From positions 1 through 64,000 of the forward strand of contig JAUXMZ010000025.1 in NCBI GenBank assembly GCA_030683105.1: DNA of 64,000 nt, written 5' to 3'. A model generated the notes under the pieces. The model had not been told where the DNA came from. It saw only the letters and a list, made by a program, of their open reading frames with translations, and did no database searches. A program made the translations under genes and the position numbers. This stretch comes from Burkholderiales bacterium (lineage in GTDB: Bacteria; Pseudomonadota; Gammaproteobacteria; Burkholderiales; SG8-41). Shown one piece after another: positions 44,451-51,145 of this stretch (position 1 is its first letter; each line of letters begins with the position of its first letter).

Positions 44451-45731
44451 CTAGAGATTCATCTGTTGCACCAAATCGTCAAACAACAGCTCTCGATTAA
44501 ACTCGCAACGCGCCCATCCGATCCGTCGCAAGTCCGGGCAATCGCCTGCGCAGTTCCACTTTGCAAAGCAATCACTACACCCGGCTGGCATGTCGCTACG
44601 CGAACGGATCTCATCCCGTTTTTCCGAGCAGAGCTCGATTGCACCGCTCATTTTGTCAATCTGCCCGTAACTGTAGTCTTTACCGTCTTGGTCGCGGTGA
44701 CAGGCGGTAATCACTCCGTCCACGCATACAGAAAAGGATGGAATTGCCATTGCTCCACAGAATCGCGCAATGAGACGCGAGAGCGACGGGCCGGAGGACG
44801 TCACATTGACACCTAAACTGCGCCCGCGCGTCCGGGCATCGAGGAACGAGCGGGTGAAACTCTCTACGGTTGGTGAACTAGCAGACTCGTCCATTAGAGC
44901 ACGGCCAAGGGGTGCAAGGGGTTCGAAGGCTACCGTTATTCCTGGCCCGAATTCCTTAGCGAAGAATTCAACCGTTGCAGGTAATTGCTTGACGGTCTGA
45001 CCAGATACGGTGGACCGAATTCCGACATGAAGGCGAGGGCGCCTGGAAAGAAAATAGCGTATTGACTGCGAAACAACCTCATAAGTCGGTTTACCGCGCC
45101 GGCTTGGTCGTTGCCAATCTTGAATTTCCGGTGGCCCATCGCAGGAGACAGTTAAATGATCAAAGTTGTCTGCAATAAATGTCCGCTTTCTGTCGTCGTA
45201 GAACCCATTGGTAGTCATTGACAAAAAAACTTGGGCTACGCCGAAGCGTTCCGCGCGCTCACGATCGCGGAGGTAATTGACGGTGCGAATGAACTGACGC
45301 CAAGGTAGTGTTGGTTCTCCACCAACAGCAAAGGAAACGGCGAGAGTGCGCCTTGGCGTTTCCGCAGCAGCCGAGAAGGCATGATCAAGGGCTGGTTTTA
45401 GTGTTGCCCAATCTGCATAAATCGCCTTGTTTGCATCGGCATGGCAATAGATGCAGCTAAGCGTACAGTCCTGAGTGAGGCCGATTCCGAGGTGAAAGGC
45501 ATTCTGCGGCGGAACAGCGGGGGTAATGGCGTGTGACTGCTTTTGTTTTAGGTTAGCAGCGATTTTGGAAGGAATTTCGCGACGCCTAAGTTGCGTGTAT
45601 GCCCGCTCAGAAACCACCAATGCTGTGCGAAGGGTCGGTGCGTAGAGAACAAAGGGAGCACTTCCCTTTGCCGACAAAGCCCAAAGGTCATGACCCTCAA
45701 AGTAGATGTGGTCTGAACTAATGCGATCCAC
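44451..45731 (-). CDS. Radical SAM/SPASM peptide maturase candidate
   Basis: A 426-residue radical SAM protein. The 4Fe-4S motif is C89-x3-C93-x2-C96 (LTQDCTLSCIYCHADA). VGGEPTLPW is the SAM glycine motif, and the barrel runs to about 300. A SPASM region binds auxiliary clusters: FCGAMAIPSFSVCVDGVITACH, then C385-x2-C388-x5-C394-x3-C398 and C409. Residues 1-75 form an N-terminal domain that could be the leader-binding part. It starts with GTG after AAGGAGG. Such enzymes crosslink Cys or other side chains in peptides, and a Cys-rich peptide gene follows immediately. GC is lower than in flanking core genes, suggesting transfer. Confidence 0.85.
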   Translation of the reverse strand: MDRISSDHIYFEGHDLWALSAKGSAPFVLYAPTLRTALVVSERAYTQLRRREIPSKIAANLKQKQSHAITPAVPPQNAFHLGIGLTQDCTLSCIYCHADANKAIYADWATLKPALDHAFSAAAETPRRTLAVSFAVGGEPTLPWRQFIRTVNYLRDRERAERFGVAQVFLSMTTNGFYDDRKRTFIADNFDHLTVSCDGPPEIQDWQRPSRRGKPTYEVVSQSIRYFLSRRPRLHVGIRSTVSGQTVKQLPATVEFFAKEFGPGITVAFEPLAPLGRALMDESASSPTVESFTRSFLDARTRGRSLGVNVTSSGPSLSRLIARFCGAMAIPSFSVCVDGVITACHRDQDGKDYSYGQIDKMSGAIELCSEKRDEIRSRSDMPAGCSDCFAKWNCAGDCPDLRRIGWARCEFNRELLFDDLVQQMNL

Positions 45732-46132
45732 AAATCCTCCTTCTTACCTATCGCAAGGTACCTAATAATATGTATCTGGAGATGGGAGCATTTGATCTAA
45801 ATCAACCGAACGTGGTAGGGCAGTTAATGACATGGGGACGGAGCCCAATTAATTTTTTCGCTGGCGGAAATTGGGCTCCGTCCCTATTTAACCCCGGCTC
45901 GGCGACTCTCAGGGGCCCCAAAATCAACGGCATATCCGAGTCGGACCAAAGCATGTGTGGTCCAGGGCGCCGGTTGTCGGGAGCCCGTTTCCGCTTACAC
46001 GGCCAATTTCGAGCCCAAAAAATAGCGCTCTAAGGCTGGAAAACAGCGTTTACCGAGATGATAATGGCGAAACGACAACGACTTGGCGTGGTCCGACCTG
46101 TGCAACGCCCTTCAATACTTTAGGCCCTACAA
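45732..46132. other. 400-base gap with a palindromic element
   Basis: It contains the 62-base palindrome at 45829-45890, the divergent promoter area of the radical SAM gene and, at about 46025-46126, a degenerate site that could be an attC (CTCTAAGG ... CTTTAGGCC, nine bases before the next start codon). An open frame at 45770-46033 is not coding. Confidence 0.5.
45829..45890 (-). repeat. 62-base palindromic element, copy 1
   Basis: Arms GGGACGGAGCCCAATT and AATTGGGCTCCGTCCC flank an asymmetric loop; the outer bases are GACATG and TATTTA. The loop is inverted relative to copies at 47376-47437 and 49097-49158. All three are exactly 62 bases. Confidence 0.88.
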
Positions 46133-46819
46133 ATGGAGAACTCTGTGTCACTCTGGGATGTTATTGGCTCGGTTCTGGCGTCAATTGGTGGTGCAACACT
46201 AATTGTTGGTGCATTCGCCCATTTTCTTGGCAAAGTTTGGGCTGATCGAATAGCTAAGCAAACGGTAGCAAGGTATGACCAAGAGCTTGAAACAACGAAA
46301 GCGCAAAATACATTGGCTCTTGAAGAGTTCAAACGAAAATCAAACACCGAGCTAAAGGATCGCGAGCAGTTCGGCGGAATTTCCTCTCAGGTGTATCAAG
46401 ATTTCTTCAAAAATAGAGTAGCAACCTACATAAAGCTTCTCGAAATCAAAAACGAATACATTTCCGGAATGCACGAAGACGCAGTTACAGAAGAAACCGA
46501 ACGATGGGGTGATGTCTACTATTCTTCATACGTAAAGTTCAGAAAAATTCTCGTTGAAAAACAACTATACATTTCTACGGAACTGGAAAAGGTCTTTCAT
46601 GATCTGCGGTTGGAGGCTGCCAAATATATTAAAGAGGCAGATTTGGCTGAAGGGTATGCAATTGGAGCCGGCGCCGAACCATGGGAGGCCGATGAACAGA
46701 GGTCACCAGTGCATGACAAACTTGCCCAAGGCACTCATAAGCTAATGAGTAACGTAATTCGCCAAATCGATACTGATGTGTCTAAATTGCGGGCCAGAAT
46801 TGATCTCGATAAGGTCTAA
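46133..46819 (+). CDS. Hypothetical membrane-anchored coiled-coil protein
   Basis: A 228-residue protein with an N-terminal membrane helix (about 8-33, VIGSVLASIGGATLIVGAFAHFLG), a charged coiled coil (about 38-75, RYDQELETTKAQNTLALEEF) and a helical soluble domain with tyrosine-rich YYSSYVKFRKI. I do not recognise a family. It is AT rich relative to the core genome. Its stop TAA lies inside a GTCTAAC core of an attC-like site, as for integron cassette genes. Confidence 0.62.
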   Translation: MENSVSLWDVIGSVLASIGGATLIVGAFAHFLGKVWADRIAKQTVARYDQELETTKAQNTLALEEFKRKSNTELKDREQFGGISSQVYQDFFKNRVATYIKLLEIKNEYISGMHEDAVTEETERWGDVYYSSYVKFRKILVEKQLYISTELEKVFHDLRLEAAKYIKEADLAEGYAIGAGAEPWEADEQRSPVHDKLAQGTHKLMSNVIRQIDTDVSKLRARIDLDKV

Positions 46820-46882
46820 CCCATCATTCCACCGGATCTTGCGCATAAAGCCGCGCATGACCGGTGAATTCATACGCTAGAC
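46814..46882 (+). other. attC-like recombination site
   Basis: GTCTAAC at the left and GCTAGAC at the right (consensus RYYYAAC and GTTRRRY, one deviation) bound a 69-base imperfect inverted repeat. The inner arms pair as TTCCACCGGATC with GACCGGTGAA, and TTGCGC with GCGCAT, with a mismatched five-base spacer and single extra bases as in integron attC sites. It joins the stop of one gene to the start of the next, 10 bases later. No integrase is in the window. Confidence 0.6.
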
Positions 46883-46891
46883 GACTAAACA

Positions 46892-47361
46892 ATGAATGCG
46901 CATTCCGAACTTGATCATCTCGCGTTCGCGTTCTTTCGCGAGTTTGCTCGTTGCGAGTACTGTCTTAAAGCCGTGGGCTTGTGCGAGGCGAGCCGCCGCG
47001 ATCCCACGGCAGACTGGGGAACCTTCGCGGAGCAGGTTCGAAAAACATTCGAGGCGCCACCGTCTGAACAGGTCGCCGAGGCAATTCACTATTACACGGA
47101 CCCCCCCCGAAGAAGCAAGTCCTTCGTGGATCGTTTCTCGACTGGGACTATGTGCAACCCGACCACAAGAGCCAAGCAGAGCTAGTGCTGCGCTTGGTTT
47201 GTCGGGTTCGGAACAATCTATTCCATGGTGGAAAGTTCAACGGGCATTGGTTCGAACCACAACGGAGCGGGGAGCTTCTTCGTCATGCACTGTGCATCCT
47301 CGAGGCGGTCGTGGCCGCACACCCGCAAGTAAGGGAAGCGTATGCACAGAAAGCCGTCTAA
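46892..47361 (+). pseudogene. Frameshifted HEPN-like gene
   Basis: Two open frames, 46892-47185 and the tail to 47361, join if one C is added to the C8 run at 47101-47108. The restored protein of about 156 residues is helical, starts MNAHSELDHLAFAFFREFAR and has RNNLFHGGK near residue 108, an R-x4-H motif as in HEPN ribonuclease-type domains. It may be an inactivated gene, a phase-variable tract or a sequencing error. It ends GTCTAAC, like the preceding gene. Confidence 0.6.
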
Positions 47362-47375
47362 CCTGTCGTTCTAAT

Positions 47376-47437
47376 GACGTAGGGACGGAGCCCAATTTCT
47401 GTCCGCGACAAAATTAATTGGGCACCGTCCCCATTTA
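47376..47437 (+). repeat. 62-base palindromic element, copy 2
   Basis: Arms GGGACGGAGCCCAATT and AATTGGGCACCGTCCC around a CTGTCCGCGACAAAATT-type loop. It follows the HEPN-like gene by 14 bases, inside the remains of a possible attC site. Confidence 0.88.
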
Positions 47438-47475
47438 TCCTGCTCTTAGCGCGGTTCGTCCCGTCAACGTATAGG

Positions 47476-48201
47476 CTACGCGAACGCCACAGCGGCCGGA
47501 TATTCGCGGACACGCAGAGTGGCGGGAAAAGTTCCAATATCCTTATAGTCCGACCAATTCGCGCTAGACCCCTGTTTCATAAAGAAGCTGACGCCGGCAG
47601 ATCTGCACTGGCGTCGGATGTCATGTGCCCAAGTTCTAAGCATCGGCCGGGCATACGGACCAGACTCACCCCCGACAATCGCCCAATGAATACCCTTCAG
47701 GTTGAGCGAGGGCAGCCCCCCGAGCAACGGTTCGAATGATACAAACCGGACTCTGGCTGGCACCTCGCGTAAGTGATCAATTCGCGATGTCACCAGGCTA
47801 TTTTCTACAGAAACACCCATCCATACATTCGGCGTCCAAGGAAGAGCAGCGGCAAGTGACAGAAGGCGGTCACTCCGCTTTGTGAGCACTTGGAAGATGT
47901 GTTGCGGGCAGGCAGTCATCACTTCAAACACACGGTTGATAAACTCTTCAGGGACATCTTCGTGAAACAAGTCGCTCATCGAGTTTACGAATATTTTCGT
48001 CGGGCGTCTGAGCAATCTCGGCTGGTCCAAGCGGTCAGAGTGGACCATAACTTCGGTGAAGGCGCGCGTGCCCCAAAAACGGTTAGCGAGACGCTCAGCG
48101 TAGCAATTCTTGCAGCCTTGGGATACCTTGGAGCAGCCAGTTACCGGGTTCCAGGTGCGTTCGGTCCACTCGATCTTTGTGACAGTAGCCATATGTGGCA
48201 T
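47476..48201 (-). CDS. DUF5131 / phage Gp37-Gp68 family protein (three-Cys motif)
   Basis: A 241-residue protein with the family start TKIEWTERTWNPVTGCSKVS and cysteines C23, C30 and C33 (C-x6-C-x2-C), which may hold a radical-SAM-like iron-sulfur cluster. Other motifs are KIFVNSMSDLFHEDVP, FQVLTKRSDRL, VWMGVSVEN and HWAIVGGESGPYARP. It lies four bases after tcmP, its typical partner. The biochemical function is unknown; phage and defence-like contexts are common for this family. Confidence 0.85.
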   Translation of the reverse strand: MPHMATVTKIEWTERTWNPVTGCSKVSQGCKNCYAERLANRFWGTRAFTEVMVHSDRLDQPRLLRRPTKIFVNSMSDLFHEDVPEEFINRVFEVMTACPQHIFQVLTKRSDRLLSLAAALPWTPNVWMGVSVENSLVTSRIDHLREVPARVRFVSFEPLLGGLPSLNLKGIHWAIVGGESGPYARPMLRTWAHDIRRQCRSAGVSFFMKQGSSANWSDYKDIGTFPATLRVREYPAAVAFA

Positions 48202-48205
48202 CGTA

Positions 48206-49030
48206 TCAGAAACCGAAACTACCCTGCGGGCTCTTATCGGCTACGGAATTCCAAATATTGGCGGCCAAGGGATGTCGCGAGAGAAGCACAAGCCAGTAGA
48301 GAGGCTGGCGGGTCCCGCCCCGAATCAGTGGCGCTTCCTTGGCGATCTGAAAGCCGTGCTTTTCAAATAACGAAACCCAATACCAAAATGTCGTTCCTCG
48401 CATCTGATCGCGAGCGCGCATCGTTACATGCGCGCGCCAACCAGGAACGAAGTCGTCCATAATAGAAGTTTCCTCTGCGAGGAAGCTGTCTAGATTACGC
48501 TGCAGATCATTCGCGCTGAAATGAACAATAAAATCTACGTGGCGAAGATCTCGCTCAAAAAAAGCCTCGAACACGCTGAACGGCAATGCCTTAAGATTGT
48601 ACGGGTCGAGGAATACAAGGTGCAGGCCGAATCTATCCAGTTCTGCGGCGGCTTTTCGCGAGGTTTCTCGCGCCTCGCCGACGAGGGTCCTTGGCATACA
48701 GCCCGCCCTCTTTAACCGAGTGTCGCAAGCCTCGGTTGATTCACGATCCGAATCTGCGACGATTACTGAAGTATAGGGCGCTTTGCTACCGGCTGACGCT
48801 CGCCAGGCAATCAGAGAACTGCCGTCGACAATTTGCCCGGTGGTCTTGACCTCGACACGGCCCGGACCGCTAAAAAGGTCAACATAGCCTCGGTGTTGAT
48901 ACTTAGAGCGGACGCCCCAGGTTGCATCGACATATTCGCGAAGGAGGCGGTGCTTCAACTCGACGGACCATTCGCCGACCTCTGCTACTGGCAAACCGTC
49001 AGAAGTATCAATCCGCGCGGGTTTCTTCAC
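48206..49030 (-). CDS. tcmP: Three-Cys-motif partner protein TcmP
   Basis: A 274-residue protein with GEWSVELKHRLLREYVDATWG, RGYVDLFSGPGRVE (a methyltransferase-like loop), VIVADSDRESTEACDTRLKRAG and VFLDPYNLKALPF. These match TcmP, found next to DUF5131 proteins. The fold suggests a SAM-dependent methyltransferase-like core, but activity is not established. It is the first gene of the pair, and a palindromic element lies upstream. Confidence 0.82.
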   Translation of the reverse strand: MKKPARIDTSDGLPVAEVGEWSVELKHRLLREYVDATWGVRSKYQHRGYVDLFSGPGRVEVKTTGQIVDGSSLIAWRASAGSKAPYTSVIVADSDRESTEACDTRLKRAGCMPRTLVGEARETSRKAAAELDRFGLHLVFLDPYNLKALPFSVFEAFFERDLRHVDFIVHFSANDLQRNLDSFLAEETSIMDDFVPGWRAHVTMRARDQMRGTTFWYWVSLFEKHGFQIAKEAPLIRGGTRQPLYWLVLLSRHPLAANIWNSVADKSPQGSFGF

Positions 49031-49096
49031 GACCTGATTCCCCTCCTATGCGCGCTGGCCGAGAAGCCAGGGCAAACTATTCTAGCCCAAAGCAAT

Positions 49097-49158
49097 GACA
49101 TGGGGACGAACCGCAATTTCCGTCCGCGACTAAATTAATTAGGCTCCGTCCCCATTTA
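49097..49158 (+). repeat. 62-base palindromic element, copy 3
   Basis: GGGGACGAACCGCAATT and AATTAGGCTCCGTCCCC arms, diverged from copies 1 and 2, with the same loop orientation as copy 2. It lies five bases from the stop codon of the next minus-strand gene. Confidence 0.85.
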
Positions 49159-49162
49159 ACTC

Positions 49163-50356
49163 TTAGGGCACCCGCATCGTCCTTACAATCTCCCCCAACA
49201 GAAGGTCAATCGGTGAGCGAAATTCAACCTGCTCACGATTTGGCAAGCTTTCCGACGCGCGAATTGGCATATGCAGGTAGCTGTCCGCTATCTTTCGCAC
49301 CGAGTTTTGCAGATGCTGCATGGCATCCTTAAATGATTTCCCGCTCCCGCTATAGTTGCTTGCCACCTCTTGGAACGTGCCGCACCCAAAGATTGGCGGG
49401 ACATGGTCAAGCACTGCACGTACTAGAAAGATGCACGACAAATACGACCCAGTTGCATAGGCGCGATTCAGCTCGAGTAGAAGAGAAGACAGCTTGGCCG
49501 TATCGTATTTGACTTTGGGTAACTCCTGAATTTCCTTGATCCGATGTGGATTCACAAACAACTCTTGCGGTACTGCCGCCTCGGGATAATGCTTGCGCGT
49601 CCTTATTCGAAAAGGTCGACCCTGAGAATCGAAGTCTTCTTCCTCGCTGTTCATCGACTCATGACAGAAGCTTACCGTGCCGCAACCAGCACACTTGATC
49701 GTCAAATAGTGGTGCCTGAAGTGAATTAAGCCGTCATCTGACCAATCTTCCCGGTTCACAATTGCCAAGATCGCGTGCGTCGTGTCTACCCGGCACGTAG
49801 GACATGGATACGCCTTGGTCATGCCGGCCGGGTCCTGTGCAGTAATGGAATTGTCCTGGCCGGGAATCTCCCGCTCCTTTCGATTCTGTAGAACGGCATA
49901 TATGGGACATTCGGTATAGTGCAGCGGTGTGCAGGACGACCAGCTCCACCGTGGATCCTCGCGTGAAGCGCCTTCCTTGCTTAACTGCTCGTGAGCGAGT
50001 CCCACGTCGATCTCGTCGGCGTACCTAGTCAGCCCCGAGGCAAAATATCCGAATCGATCGAACATCACTTCGGGACAAAAACGCGAGAAGATGCTGATCT
50101 TTTCCTCCGACCCAAAGATCGCGGACGCTTGCTCATCCGTGCGCGGCCACAAATCCGACTTCTCCCATTTTTCTTTCAGTCGATTGTCTTCAGCCTCTGG
50201 AATCTTGGTGCTGCCGGCGCTCCCCATCAATGAGAGACTTTGGTAGTACCGTGGACAGGCCTCGACAGTCCCAAAAGGGCAACGGACCGGGCTGCCACGC
50301 TCCTTGCTAATGGCTGCGACCCACTTTAGGTCGGGTATGTCGTCGGTTTTACCCAT
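49163..50356 (-). CDS. Hypothetical protein with zinc-ribbon and DUF4145-like C-terminus
   Basis: A 397-residue protein from the start at 50356. The middle has CPTC ... CAGC (about 193-196 and 232-235), a likely zinc ribbon. The C-terminal helical part (ELNRAYATGSYLSCIFLVRAVLDHVPPIFG) resembles DUF4145/HEPN-like domains. The N-terminal half, with CPFGTVEACPRYY and CTPLHYTECPIY cysteines, is unfamiliar. The start overlaps the upstream small gene by eight bases, so the two are coupled. Possibly a defence or stress pair, by inference. Confidence 0.55.
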   Translation of the reverse strand: MGKTDDIPDLKWVAAISKERGSPVRCPFGTVEACPRYYQSLSLMGSAGSTKIPEAEDNRLKEKWEKSDLWPRTDEQASAIFGSEEKISIFSRFCPEVMFDRFGYFASGLTRYADEIDVGLAHEQLSKEGASREDPRWSWSSCTPLHYTECPIYAVLQNRKEREIPGQDNSITAQDPAGMTKAYPCPTCRVDTTHAILAIVNREDWSDDGLIHFRHHYLTIKCAGCGTVSFCHESMNSEEEDFDSQGRPFRIRTRKHYPEAAVPQELFVNPHRIKEIQELPKVKYDTAKLSSLLLELNRAYATGSYLSCIFLVRAVLDHVPPIFGCGTFQEVASNYSGSGKSFKDAMQHLQNSVRKIADSYLHMPIRASESLPNREQVEFRSPIDLLLGEIVRTMRVP

Positions 50357-50624
50357 GAGCGTACACGCCGCCCGCCTCGGCAAGGACCAGTTCGTAAAAC
50401 GCTGCTATGTCCGTAGGAGCATCGTGAAGCGCCTCCAAATCGTCCTCAACCTCACGGAGATGTCGGTAAAGAAACATCGTGCAGTCTTTTGCAATGGTGA
50501 GCATCGGTATATTCATTTGTTCCAGATCGTCCAGGTGAGCGACAAACTTGTCCCGATACGTAACCATTGCCGTCCTGCACGCATCATATAGCGGCCAAGC
50601 TGGCCGCGCGCTCGCAACCACCAT
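50349..50624 (-). CDS. Small HEPN-like protein, possibly truncated
   Basis: A 91-residue helical protein with MVTYRDKFVAHLDDLEQMNI and ILTIAKDC-type helices (read as MLTIAKDCTMFLYRHLREVE). RDKFVAH gives an R-x5-H arrangement close to AbiU2-type HEPN proteins. Upstream, another frame reads HELRKALKWWLRARGQLGR, which could be its lost N-terminus after a frameshift. It overlaps the zinc-ribbon gene by eight bases. The assignment is tentative. Confidence 0.5.
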   Translation of the reverse strand: MVVASARPAWPLYDACRTAMVTYRDKFVAHLDDLEQMNIPMLTIAKDCTMFLYRHLREVEDDLEALHDAPTDIAAFYELVLAEAGGVYAHG

Positions 50625-51145
50625 TTTAAGGCTTTACGCAACTCGTGGTGCGGCCCTACGCTACTGTTCTCGGGGGTTAAGATAGCACTTATGATAGGAA
50701 TTTCAACGCGAAATAGCGAACCAACTCCTCGAGCGCGGCGCTGTTTAGTTAAGCCGGCTTGTGACGGTGCAAAACGGCATCAAAAGTCTTCCGCAGCCGG
50801 CTGCGGCCTGCTATTTGCACACGGCGTTCTTCTACGGGTCGGATTCTGCCGTAATGCGCAAGAGCAATGGCCCCGTCGGGGATCTATCACGCTGATCGTC
50901 CGGTTTTGAATCCAGATCGGACGTAATGGTATCGTTCAATCAACGACAGCTTTGGCCGAACAGCAGACGCTGATGCATGCATCGGCGAGCATCTCTTGTG
51001 GGGGTTTCCAGAATTGGGATTCGGAACCACCCATCAGATTGAGCCGCGACTACAGTTGAGGACCCCGCGCTGAGCCCGTCCCTCATTAAACGATAAGTAT
51101 CTTTTAGGACACCCTTCACTCTTCACCCTTCACTCTTCACTGTTC
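50625..51145. other. 520-base gap, right end of the island
   Basis: No convincing gene. It contains a perfect 16-base palindrome CCGCAGCCGGCTGCGG (about 50794-50809), GTTAAGC at 50748 (an isolated match to an attC core) and a TTCAC heptamer array next to polA. Confidence 0.6.
51109..51144. repeat. TTCAC-type heptamer array at the polA 3' end
   Basis: TTCACTC, TTCACCC, TTCACTC and TTCACTG follow with a 7-base period immediately beyond the polA stop codon. Confidence 0.8.

Noticed and set aside
45770-46033. 87-codon plus-strand open frame
   Set aside because: It passes through the 62-base palindrome and has no family features; accidental.
50691-50909. 72-codon plus-strand open frame
   Set aside because: No ribosome site, no motif and arginine-rich composition typical of chance frames.
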